Shown: positions 17,001 to 24,125 of the stretch, piece by piece | How the letters are laid out: every line of letters starts with the position of its first letter | Position numbering within the stretch: the first letter of the stretch is position 1 | Source: a virus | Strand: one strand, 5' to 3' | Length of the DNA: 36,605 nt | IMG/VR virus record: IMGVR_UViG_3300047335_000057 | Location: 1 to 36,605 of that record | Program-made: the position numbers and the translations under genes | Notes under the pieces: generated by a model | What the model was told of the DNA's origin: nothing | The model's database searches: none | Seen by the model: the letters and a program-made list of their open reading frames with translations, nothing else

Positions 17001-18440
17001 GGCTCATGGTACAAATCAGGTTGGAAGAACTGGCGAGCCGGCGAGCCTCTCTTAAGAGTCTTTCAGGGCAAACTTCCCTTCGACAAACTTAGTGATTCTG
17101 ACAAAGAGGCCTGGGCTACTTTGGCTGAGAGTGGGTTGATTCCTACCAGACCTCGCGAAGAAATGACTAACGATATTCAACGCTGGAATGACGCTCTAGT
17201 CAAACGCTCGGTGACGGCAGTCTGGCATGCCCCTTGGGCCGCCTTAGCTTTTATGAGCAAATGGACCTTTGGAACCTGGATTCCCTCTTTGAAGATTGCG
17301 GCGGTATTGCGTGACGCGAAGGCGATTCGCGAAACCAATCCTGGAATGTCTGCGAAGGATCGACAGATTGCTTTGAGAGACGCGGCACGGAAGGTCGAGG
17401 CTCGCTATGGCGAAATGAATCGAAACTCGCAATTCATCAATAAACTATTCCAGGACACAATGATCGCGACTAATCTGTCGTGGGGCTGGAATGCAGGATT
17501 ATTGGATCAGTATGTGGGCGGGACGATTGACTTGGCGAGAGGAGTTGCTGGCAAGGGGTCAATTAAGAGTGGACAGTTTGACCGGCCAATCATGGCGGCT
17601 TACTATATCACTTCGGCCCTGGTGCTTGGAGGGTTGATTACGAAGTTGCTTGGTGGCCAGGACCCACAGAGTTTGATTGACTATACACACCCTTTATCAG
17701 GTGACAAGGATAAATATGGCAAGCCAGTCCGCCTGAACACTATGTGGTATACGAGGGAATTTGAAGGTCTCTACAAACACATGCAGCAGGAAGGGGTTGT
17801 GCCTGGACTGGAAGAGTTTGTGCTGAACAAAGGCTCGGGAATTTTTGAAATGGCAAAGACTGGGTTGAATGGAGTTAATACTCTTGGTGAAGAGATCATG
17901 GACCCAAACGCTCCCTTGCATAAAAGAATCGAACAGACTTTGCTTTATGAGTTCGCTGATATTAACCCCATAGCGATTGAAGCGATAAACCGTTCGACTG
18001 GTAATAGATACAAGGCGGCCGCCGAGGCCGTCATTGGCTTCACCCCGGCCGGCCGTTACATCAGTCAAACTGTCACCGAAGGCAAAATCGAAAATGCGTA
18101 TAACAAGTTTGTCAGGCCAACAGAGAAGCCGTTTGAAGCAGTCCAGCGGTCCAAGGATTTCGGTCACTTGGCACAGTTATATGAGAAGGGCGGCCCAGCT
18201 TATGACCAGGCACTTGATCAAGCCATTAAGGCGTATCAGATGACACCGAAGGACGTAGGGAAGTTAGAACGCTCCTTTCGCAAGGAGGATAGCTATGATC
18301 CCTCCCTGGCTATGTTTAAGAGACTTGACTGGACTACGCAGAAAACGATCCTTGACCATATGACTCCTACGGAGCGCGAGAAGTACCTTCCGGTTTCCAA
18401 CAAAGAACACCTTCGGCGGCATTACGAGGCCACTCCGTGA
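14058..18440 (+). CDS. 1460-residue internal virion protein with HELTH zincin domain
   Basis: The largest gene. Region by region: a charged/Ala-rich N-terminus with hydrophobic helices (about 75-160), a flexible Gly/Ser/Lys-rich stretch (270-320), and then a zinc-peptidase-like domain (about 360-540) with HELTH at residues 446-450 and a downstream DVHEFVAEAM (498-507) whose Glu 500 or Glu 504 could be the third ligand. This is followed by ~900 mostly helical residues and a hydrophobic segment near MAAYYITSALVLGGLITKLL (about 1178-1197). The size, position after other ejection proteins and mix of domains match phage large ejected or polyvalent proteins. It probably enters the host with the DNA and may cut a cell-envelope or cytoplasmic target. 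The specific substrate is unknown. It ends in a GTGA overlap with the PurD-like gene. Confidence 0.8.
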   Translation: MADTVYSLEELSAQPAAKPKATGKVIPLASLGEVATAKPVSKDPTPFSRFVDKSVDAVKRAGSVINEDPSAAIEGGFNAAVKGIASIAQLAVSGVGALAKTIYTRDNVDGFVKTKEAIDKHINLINQAPADKQEEAMQNLLGIIPSAVEAVGDTVYDKTGSALAGAGAQALTTLLTFNPEIAGKVMKGAGEWTKGKPDSKLGGAFDELAATDSEAATKVANHVNQVDPVTAKVLHKRIQKYIDASEEELNLIGKNAADAAIEEISGDYEKVRAKANLPGYLGSGAERGMGSGESGTSKRSRVQAGASGMLDAETDPGLGVGEGKGGRIKTQRMAADRPTFSHFDNIDEGMFDKYADYDAKGGSVRSKQLLEQMLEHAKSPTETGSLQRQLLSRLHRLVPNIEIHFTDDLVDSQGERFDDAAGIYDGHANNIKVSLAKGADTRAILHELTHAATTRFIYFNPDHPLVMELEKLRLTAKSVFNKSGETYSINSHYGLTDVHEFVAEAMTSRQFQQFLGRVKLLNKETLMSRFVDTVKKVLGYKPGDNTRFLERVIRTSEDLMEEAGEARRQGKTIPGRRPVETAPIKVNPEQASSTIRETVKQALGTIEEASKDSTKAGEDNVLYFNNGIPVTRQAIEGAFKAVGEGLRAIPGMKIAEGKLEGLYSTFIEHFNPEAKGPQAREAGAAIARNFFVKAAKENEVWEQGKTRREYWLKMGEQAGIDFINGMERGVKFKNETWNKAQAHYTQWAAKIYRQDMETWAKAGRDAPYDPLDHYVPHMFEDTRGVAKWMKLPENARKWGDPRFIKERGFDLYTEALKHGFTPKFKNPEELMQARQIASDTAKFRSELLMDLRQRGLAKEAKPGEELAPHGYHTNSYRAPTGQRYWVNEELGPLMYNVFDSKSLWENQRLPGQTYRGFMELKNKVIPLKLAASLFHPMHVLHIDAAAELTAATKEMLAGQGNVLKRTGDFMLKLATTFPYSPGSWYKSGWKNWRAGEPLLRVFQGKLPFDKLSDSDKEAWATLAESGLIPTRPREEMTNDIQRWNDALVKRSVTAVWHAPWAALAFMSKWTFGTWIPSLKIAAVLRDAKAIRETNPGMSAKDRQIALRDAARKVEARYGEMNRNSQFINKLFQDTMIATNLSWGWNAGLLDQYVGGTIDLARGVAGKGSIKSGQFDRPIMAAYYITSALVLGGLITKLLGGQDPQSLIDYTHPLSGDKDKYGKPVRLNTMWYTREFEGLYKHMQQEGVVPGLEEFVLNKGSGIFEMAKTGLNGVNTLGEEIMDPNAPLHKRIEQTLLYEFADINPIAIEAINRSTGNRYKAAAEAVIGFTPAGRYISQTVTEGKIENAYNKFVRPTEKPFEAVQRSKDFGHLAQLYEKGGPAYDQALDQAIKAYQMTPKDVGKLERSFRKEDSYDPSLAMFKRLDWTTQKTILDHMTPTEREKYLPVSNKEHLRRHYEATP

Positions 18441-19762
18441 GAGTTCTCATAATGGATCTTGAAGGTATTGGCACCGGGATCGACCTTGCCCTCCGTGCCC
18501 AAGACGCCGACCACGAGGTACGTTACTGGATGCCCAGACGTAACTCTGGCGAGCCGCGACCATATGGCGACGGCATGCTGGAGAAACCCGATGAATGGGA
18601 ACCTTCAATGGATTGGTGTGATATTGTTGTACTTACTGCTAATAATAAGTATGGCACTGCGCTGGCACCGTATTTCGGCCAAGGGTATCCGATTTTCGGC
18701 GCGAATGCGAAGGGAGCTGAACTCGAGCTGGACCGGGGAAAAGGTCAGGAGGTTTTGGCTGCTAACGGTGTTCGGACGATTCCTTATGAAGTGGTTAAAA
18801 CGGTTGAAGAAGGTATTGCGCTGATTAAGGAGACGGGAAAGGCCTATGCGATGAAACCCTGGGGAGGGACGGAGGATTGTGCGTTGACCTATGTCAGCCG
18901 CGCTCCGGACGACGGTATTTTTACCCTGGATAAATGGAAACGTGAAGGCCTCTTTAAGGGTCAACTCATGATGCAGGAGAAAATCGATGGCATCGAAATG
19001 GGAATTGCTGGATGGTTTGGCCCAGGGGGATGGGCGATCCCGCTTGAGGAAAGCTTCGAACACAAGAAGTTCCTCTGTGACGATCTTGGAGCGAATACCG
19101 GAGAAATGGGGACAGTTATTAGACACGTCAAACGTTCAAAGTTATTCGATGACGTGCTTGCCCCCTGCACTGACTACCTGCATTCTATCAACTACGTGGG
19201 GGACTGTTCAATTAACTGTATGATTGATGGTAAGGGACGGGCCTGGCCGATGGAGTTTACCACGCGACTCGGATGGCCTGATTTCTGCATCCGCCAATCA
19301 GTCATTCAAGGCGATCCTATTCAATGGATGAAGGACCTTTTAGATGGGAAAGATACCCAAGTTTGTAGTCCTCGTATTGCTGTCGGCGTTGTCATGGCTC
19401 ATGGTGATTTTCCTCATTACCACGATCAGCCTGAAAAGTGGTCTGATTATCCTGTGTATGGGGTTAGTGATTCTAATTGTGAGAACGTACACTGGCAACA
19501 GGTGAAACTCGGCAAAGGGTTTCTGTGGGCTGGAGGGAAGCTGGTAAGGCCTCAGATGGTGCTCACCGCCGGGGCGTATGTGGGAGTGGTGTCTGGGGTG
19601 GGGCGGACCGTTACGGCGGCCACGGAGGCCGCTTATGATGTTGCATGGGGGGTTAAATGGCCCTCAAACATCGTGTTTCGGACCGACATCGGGAAACGCT
19701 TAGAGGACCAACTGCCAAAGTTACAGAAGCACGGCTACGCCGTGAATATGAACTATGGGTAA
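18437..19762 (+). CDS. Divergent PurD-like (GAR synthetase) ATP-grasp protein
   Basis: 441 residues, the length of phosphoribosylamine-glycine ligase, which ligates glycine to phosphoribosylamine in purine synthesis. Whole-length correspondence is visible: a linker FGANAKGAELELDRGKGQEVLAANG, the nucleotide-binding region, GANTGEMG (218-225; family GPNTGGMG), PMEFTTRLGWPDF (271-283; family EFNCRFGDPE), then the C-terminal domain VGVVMAHGDFP (316-326), SGVGRTV (386-392) and RTDIGKR (415-421). Differences: the N-terminal GGREHA motif of PurD is absent (DLEGIGTGIDLA instead), the Mg-binding Asn of EFN is Thr 275, and FGDPE is LGWPD. A different substrate or weak ATP-grasp activity is therefore likely. 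It is coupled to the ejection protein (GTGA) and followed by a zinc-ribbon gene. Confidence 0.85.
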   Translation: MRVLIMDLEGIGTGIDLALRAQDADHEVRYWMPRRNSGEPRPYGDGMLEKPDEWEPSMDWCDIVVLTANNKYGTALAPYFGQGYPIFGANAKGAELELDRGKGQEVLAANGVRTIPYEVVKTVEEGIALIKETGKAYAMKPWGGTEDCALTYVSRAPDDGIFTLDKWKREGLFKGQLMMQEKIDGIEMGIAGWFGPGGWAIPLEESFEHKKFLCDDLGANTGEMGTVIRHVKRSKLFDDVLAPCTDYLHSINYVGDCSINCMIDGKGRAWPMEFTTRLGWPDFCIRQSVIQGDPIQWMKDLLDGKDTQVCSPRIAVGVVMAHGDFPHYHDQPEKWSDYPVYGVSDSNCENVHWQQVKLGKGFLWAGGKLVRPQMVLTAGAYVGVVSGVGRTVTAATEAAYDVAWGVKWPSNIVFRTDIGKRLEDQLPKLQKHGYAVNMNYG

Positions 19763-20210
19763 TCTGATTAAAGGTCCTGATGATCACCTGGTCATCGGGG
19801 ATTATAATGCTGTTTGCTCGATGTGCGGGGCGAAGCGAAAGGCTTCGAAGATGGTTCAGAACTGGCAGGGCCAGTGGCGCTGTCCACAGCATAATGAACC
19901 GAGGCAACCGCAGGATTTTGTCCGAGGCGTGCCGGATATTGTTACGCCGCCTTGGGTGCAGAAACCAACCTCGCTTTATACCCAGATCTGTACTTATAAT
20001 GGAATCTCTGCGATACCTGGGTTGGCGATTCCAGGGTGTATGATTCCTGGCCGCGCGATTTGGGACCAGGACTTCTACCCGCCATTGCCGCCGCCTCCGC
20101 CAATCACAGTCGGTCCTTGGTACTGGTCTGACCCGACGATTTTCTTCAGCCCGCAACCTAACGTCATTGTTTACTTCAATGGCGAAATTCAAAATCTTGA
20201 GAGTAATTAA
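19755..20210 (+). CDS. Zinc-ribbon virion-operon protein
   Basis: 151 residues. The N-terminal ~60 residues form a phage zinc-ribbon: CSMCGAKRKASKM...WQGQWRCPQH followed by NEPRQPQDFVRGVPD, a pattern known from several podoviruses (Cys-x2-Cys, then Cys-x2-His, then EPR.PQDFVRG). The rest is Pro/aromatic-rich (YPPLPPPPPITVGPWYW) and probably unstructured or beta-rich. It overlaps the PurD-like gene by 8 bp, so both are made together. Function unknown; a tail or adaptor role is suggested by position. Confidence 0.75.
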   Translation: MGNLIKGPDDHLVIGDYNAVCSMCGAKRKASKMVQNWQGQWRCPQHNEPRQPQDFVRGVPDIVTPPWVQKPTSLYTQICTYNGISAIPGLAIPGCMIPGRAIWDQDFYPPLPPPPPITVGPWYWSDPTIFFSPQPNVIVYFNGEIQNLESN

Positions 20211-22202
20211 ATGACCTTTACACCGCAGAATTTTGTCAACCAAGTCGGCCCGGCGGTTTCGGCTGTATGGCTTAACGGGGTTGATGTGACGGTTAACTTT
20301 GTGCTGAACGGTGCGCAGACTGTGGCGGCGGCACAGGCGGCTTTAGGGATTACGCCGATAACTTTGCCTCTGGGGATAGCTGAAGGTGGGACAGGGGAGA
20401 CTGCTGGCACGGCGGCATTACAGAACCTAGGGGCCAACCAAGCCTATATTGGAGGACAACTTTATCCGCGGACCGCCGCGGAGGACGCCGCCTTGATTAC
20501 ACCAACTAACGATGCTTATCCGACTCTCAACATCCTTCGTTATGGAGGAGATAATACTGGGACGACGGATAACACGACAGCTTTTAATGCCTTGTTTGCC
20601 GTTCTCTTGCAACTCAATGGAGGAAGCGCAGTTATTCCTCCGGGAACTTATAACCTTAATACTTCGATCACTACGACTCTGATTCCTTCGTCAGGAGCAA
20701 GTGCTTTTACCCACGGGGTTAATCTCTATGCTTATGGGGCTCTGGTTAATTTTACCGGATCAGGCTTTGCCTTTGATTTTACCTCGGTTGAAGGCGGAAG
20801 TGCTTACCAGTATCAACCTAACCTCTCAATCTTCGGGATGAACATTGGGCTGACGAGTGCCGCCTCGGGCGGGATTCGGCAGAAGGATATGTGTAGTAGT
20901 CGTTACTATGATGTCTTTGTGTTGAGCACGAGCCAGACCCTGATCACGGCGGCAGGATTCACGCAGACTAACGTCACGCAATATTCTGAGAACAACCATT
21001 ATGTTGGCTGCGGAGTGGTGACTTGCACAACTGGGATACAGTTTATTGAGACTCCTGGGGCGCAACAGTCGATGGCGCGAACCCTGGTGCGAGACTTTTT
21101 TGGCGCCGGGATAGGGAGTTACTGGTTTGATATCGGCGCCGGCGTTGATATGTATGACTCGGTGTTTGAAAACATAAAGGGAAACTTTGGAAGCATTGCT
21201 TATTTTGGAGTCGGGTCCTCAAGCGGCGGGGCTAATATGGGTGGGACTACGATCTACCCGATACTTGCCGAGTGGAATGGGAATCCTAACTCCTATGCGC
21301 AATGTATCGTCCGTCTTCGGGACTACCCGAATACTTCAGGAACGGATCTTCGTCCGACACTTTATGAGCCCTGTGCGACGTCCCAAATCACTCTGAGTGG
21401 AACGATTCCTATCTGGGCGGGAGGAAGCTCTAATACTTCGCAAACAGTATTGCCTGGGCCGGAGAGCATTGAAACCCAGGGTCTGGGGATGGCGGTTCCC
21501 TTTAACAGTACTTACGGCCAGTCTAGTCTGTTTGAGACAGGACCTAACGGGCAGGTTTATGCCGTCCGCAACGCTGCGACAGCCAACAACGCTGGATTTG
21601 TTTACGCTGCCTTAACAGGGTTTGCGAGTAATATTGTTACTCGCTGGACGATGGTCAGATCAGGCTACCATGCTACGATCATGGTTTACGACGCGCTTGC
21701 AGGGACCTCGACCTCTACTGGAATGACTCTGATAATAGCGAATCCAGAGTTCATGCCTTATGGGGCACCAGGGTATACGATTCAGGTTCCTTGCATTGTG
21801 GAGAACAATGGAAATTCTACGACGCCGGCAATAGCATCCTTTGCCCCCGCGAGTACTTATGCTTCGATAGCCTTTACAGGCAACCCGCCAGTCGAGGCAG
21901 TAAGCGGGACCTTGAGTGCTAACTGGACTGATCCTGACGGGATCGTGGCAAGCGGCTCAGGAGTCTACCTTGGAGTTTTTAACGACGGCGAGGTTAGACC
22001 GGTTACGTTGACTGTAGGAGCCGCCACGTGTACGTGGAGTTCCCCTCTAACCGCCGCACAAACCAGCACCGCTTTAACCATCCAATGCGTTGTGGTGACC
22101 TTTTCGGTGGCCACAGCTTTCGCGACTTACAGCACTACCGGGTTTACTGGGACTAAGGGAATTCCAGTTGGTACCTGCATTACTTATCCCTTGGTTTACT
22201 AG
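20211..22202 (+). CDS. Tail fibre/tailspike with pectate-lyase-like beta-helix
   Basis: 663 residues. The N-terminal part contains the fibre signature GIAEGGTGETAGTAALQNLG (about 55-75). From about residue 100 there is the classic entry of a right-handed beta-helix (ILRYGGDNTGTTDNTTAFNALFAVL then GGSAVIPPGTYNLNTSI), followed by repetitive strand-turn sequence with many Asn/Thr/Ser/Gly. The last ~150 residues are another beta-rich domain. It is likely the receptor-binding or polysaccharide-degrading tail protein. Catalytic residues of such spikes are not predictable by eye. It starts directly after the preceding stop and ends with TAG just before an AGGAGG site. Confidence 0.8.
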   Translation: MTFTPQNFVNQVGPAVSAVWLNGVDVTVNFVLNGAQTVAAAQAALGITPITLPLGIAEGGTGETAGTAALQNLGANQAYIGGQLYPRTAAEDAALITPTNDAYPTLNILRYGGDNTGTTDNTTAFNALFAVLLQLNGGSAVIPPGTYNLNTSITTTLIPSSGASAFTHGVNLYAYGALVNFTGSGFAFDFTSVEGGSAYQYQPNLSIFGMNIGLTSAASGGIRQKDMCSSRYYDVFVLSTSQTLITAAGFTQTNVTQYSENNHYVGCGVVTCTTGIQFIETPGAQQSMARTLVRDFFGAGIGSYWFDIGAGVDMYDSVFENIKGNFGSIAYFGVGSSSGGANMGGTTIYPILAEWNGNPNSYAQCIVRLRDYPNTSGTDLRPTLYEPCATSQITLSGTIPIWAGGSSNTSQTVLPGPESIETQGLGMAVPFNSTYGQSSLFETGPNGQVYAVRNAATANNAGFVYAALTGFASNIVTRWTMVRSGYHATIMVYDALAGTSTSTGMTLIIANPEFMPYGAPGYTIQVPCIVENNGNSTTPAIASFAPASTYASIAFTGNPPVEAVSGTLSANWTDPDGIVASGSGVYLGVFNDGEVRPVTLTVGAATCTWSSPLTAAQTSTALTIQCVVVTFSVATAFATYSTTGFTGTKGIPVGTCITYPLVY

Positions 22203-22210
22203 GAGGGTTA

Positions 22211-22477
22211 ATGGCAGAGCCACAACAGTCTAACTGGATAGTTCAAGTTTTTGTCGGAACACTCAGCACCTTTGTGGCTGTGATAGGAGGTATCTTGAAA
22301 TACTTTCAAAACAAGCTGGATAAATTGGAAGACAGACAAAAGGGTTTTTTGACTCGGGAAGAGCTCGAGGTGATTCTTTACGAGTATCAACAGGAGAACA
22401 AGGCGAAGCACGAACAGAATATTCAGGTGATGAATAACCTGACCCAACGGATTGATCGGGTGCTGGAACGTCTGTGA
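22211..22477 (+). CDS. Single-TM coiled-coil membrane protein of lysis block
   Basis: 88 residues with one N-terminal membrane segment (WIVQVFVGTLSTFVAVIGGILKYF, about residues 9-32) followed by a charged coiled coil (KLDKLEDRQKGFLTREELEVILYEYQQENK...RIDRVLERL). A strong AGGAGG lies 4 bases before the ATG. It overlaps the endolysin start by 4 bp (GTGA). Such proteins next to an endolysin are candidates for a holin, holin regulator or spanin-like factor. With a second holin-like gene downstream, a regulator role is also possible. Confidence 0.7.
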   Translation: MAEPQQSNWIVQVFVGTLSTFVAVIGGILKYFQNKLDKLEDRQKGFLTREELEVILYEYQQENKAKHEQNIQVMNNLTQRIDRVLERL

Positions 22478-23472
22478 CTTGGCGCGACGGGCCGGCGGCC
22501 GAAAAGTGGATTCCTGTTTTAAACCTTGCGGAGTTTCATCATGGCATCCCCAAAGACCTTCTTGCAAGACAATGTTACGAAGAATCTCGATTTAACCCTC
22601 GAAGTAGAAATCCCTCTGGAGCCGTCGGGATCATGCAGCTCCTCGGGAAGTATTTCCTTGGGGCCGGTGAAAGTCCCCTTCGGGACATCGACACAGCCGC
22701 AGGATATCTCAGGGGACTTTACGACAAAAGAACTGGAAAACCCCCCGACTGGCAACTTGCCTTAGCCGCGTATGATTGGGGACCAGGGAACTTGGAAAAG
22801 GCACTGAAGAACCCAGGATTTGGCTTGAGAAGCTTACCAGTTGAGACCCAAAACTACGTCACTCAAATTATTCAGGACGTTCCCGTCCCAGGAGTTTTAT
22901 GCAAGATCCAGAACCTGAAAAGCCTGTCAAATCGTGGGCCCCAGGACAAAAAACCGTTGGAGGAGCAGTCATCGGATCCTCAGTTGCACAGCTCATTATC
23001 GCAATTGCTGACTACTACTTCCACTCCCCTTTGGCCCCAGAAATCAGCTCAGCCATCACAACCCTCTGCGTTGCAGTCGCAGCTTACTTCATCCCGAATG
23101 GGCAGTCGATTAACTAAGGAGTCTTCAATGTCTTCAACACCGAATCCGATTCTTGTAGCCGCTGCACCGGCGATCATTAATGCTTTGAATGCTGTCAACC
23201 AGTTCGCCACGGACATCGGGCCTGACCCGACGAAGTGGGCACTGATGGTGCCAGGGGCTTTGCAAAAGCTTCTGGGGACCCTGGAAATGCAGATCCCGAT
23301 TGTCGCGACGGCGGAAGGCGGCGCGCTTCAAACCGTGGTTAATGCCAAGGTTACGGAGTTGATTGCAAAGTTGAATGCTGCGGTGGCTGAGCCTTCAGCG
23401 GCACCGCCGTCCCCAATCTCTGTAACCCTGGTGCAGCCGAGCCACCTCTCTGTCTCCGGTCCGGCGGCATGA
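22474..23472 (+). CDS. SLT-family endolysin in a long open frame
   Basis: The first ~148 residues are a complete soluble lytic transglycosylase lysozyme-like domain that cleaves peptidoglycan: CYEESRFNP with catalytic Glu 37, GAVGIMQL (49-56), LAAYDWGPGNL (97-107, usually YN.G) and PVETQNYV (122-129). The frame then stays open across a Ser/Gln/Pro-rich stretch (about 149-218) that is the out-of-frame reading of the holin-like gene at 22899, and continues into a third gene-like segment beginning at Met 219. Either the protein is really 332 residues, or a single-base indel removed its stop: shifting one frame gives a TGA at 22916. The start is GTG 22474. Confidence 0.75.
   Translation: MTWRDGPAAEKWIPVLNLAEFHHGIPKDLLARQCYEESRFNPRSRNPSGAVGIMQLLGKYFLGAGESPLRDIDTAAGYLRGLYDKRTGKPPDWQLALAAYDWGPGNLEKALKNPGFGLRSLPVETQNYVTQIIQDVPVPGVLCKIQNLKSLSNRGPQDKKPLEEQSSDPQLHSSLSQLLTTTSTPLWPQKSAQPSQPSALQSQLTSSRMGSRLTKESSMSSTPNPILVAAAPAIINALNAVNQFATDIGPDPTKWALMVPGALQKLLGTLEMQIPIVATAEGGALQTVVNAKVTELIAKLNAAVAEPSAAPPSPISVTLVQPSHLSVSGPAA
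22899..23117 (+). CDS. Holin-like membrane protein embedded in endolysin frame
   Basis: 72 residues with AGGAG 4 bases before the ATG at 22899. After a charged N-terminus it has KTVGGAVIGSSVAQLIIAIADYYF and ISSAITTLCVAVAAYFIPNG, two membrane segments of the layout seen in small phage holin-like proteins (KTVGGA...EIAAAITTL...). It is completely contained in the endolysin frame, in a different reading frame. The good RBS and family-like sequence make this the biologically coherent reading of 22899-23117. Confidence 0.75.
   Translation: MQDPEPEKPVKSWAPGQKTVGGAVIGSSVAQLIIAIADYYFHSPLAPEISSAITTLCVAVAAYFIPNGQSIN
23128..23472 (+). CDS. 114-residue hypothetical protein after holin
   Basis: In the same frame as the endolysin ORF but with its own strong TAAGGAG 6 bases before ATG 23128 and placed 10 bp after the holin-like stop. 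Its sequence (ILVAAAPAIINALNAVNQFATDIGPDPTKWALMVPGALQKLLGTLEMQIP...) is helical, Ala-rich and coherent, and resembles small proteins found in phage lysis regions. Independent translation from this ATG is more likely than a fusion with the endolysin. It ends in a 4-bp overlap with the hydrolase gene. Confidence 0.6.
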   Translation: MSSTPNPILVAAAPAIINALNAVNQFATDIGPDPTKWALMVPGALQKLLGTLEMQIPIVATAEGGALQTVVNAKVTELIAKLNAAVAEPSAAPPSPISVTLVQPSHLSVSGPAA

Positions 23473-24125
23473 TCCACCTAATCCACGGCATCCACACCCA
23501 AGGAGAAAGCCCCGTTGAGGGGCTGATCCCCTTTTTAGGCTCCACGATTAAAGTCCGCTATCCAGACTACGGTTACATACTGGGGATCGAAACTCGCATT
23601 ATAAACCCAGTAGTCGTAGGGACACTCCTGGCATACATCGAGCCAGGAGATGTACTTATTGGCCATTCTAACGGGGCTGCTGTGGCCTACGATTTGATGC
23701 GAGCGGGCGCACCCGTCGAAGGTCTGGTGCTCATCAACGCGGCGGTCGAGCAGACTATAGTCCGCCAGGCGCCATGTAAGTGGATAGATGTTTACTTCAA
23801 TCCGGGGGACGAGATTACAGAGGCTGCTAAGATCGGCCAGGAGCTGGGCATCACGGATCCCATCTGGGGTGAGATGGGTCATGCAGGGTACAAAGGGAGT
23901 GATCCACTGATCACTAACTTCAATTGTGGAGCTATGCCACCACTTCCGCAGGTCAGCGGTCATAGTGATTTTTTTACTCCCGAGAAACTGGCCAAGTGGG
24001 GGCCCTTTTTGGTGGAGAGGGTAAGGGCGCGGATGGCTGGGGGTTCTGTGATCACACAATCGGGGGATTCTGTGCCCACAAAACCTAAGCCTTCATCAAC
24101 GTCAGTGATTGTCGATCGAGCTTGA
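23469..24125 (+). CDS. Alpha/beta hydrolase (esterase/lipase-like), end of late operon
   Basis: 218 residues with an alpha/beta-hydrolase layout: N-terminal strand and oxyanion region HLIHGIHT, nucleophile elbow GHSNG with Ser 67, an acidic residue in NPGDEI (Asp 114) and GHSDFF with His 165 as the probable triad. The ~35 C-terminal residues are Ser/Pro/Lys-rich. Being last in the lysis block, it could be an envelope esterase analogous in position to mycobacteriophage LysB, or modify a host polysaccharide. The substrate is unknown. Its 3' end overlaps the opposite-strand gene by 41 bp. Confidence 0.75.
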   Translation: MIHLIHGIHTQGESPVEGLIPFLGSTIKVRYPDYGYILGIETRIINPVVVGTLLAYIEPGDVLIGHSNGAAVAYDLMRAGAPVEGLVLINAAVEQTIVRQAPCKWIDVYFNPGDEITEAAKIGQELGITDPIWGEMGHAGYKGSDPLITNFNCGAMPPLPQVSGHSDFFTPEKLAKWGPFLVERVRARMAGGSVITQSGDSVPTKPKPSSTSVIVDRA

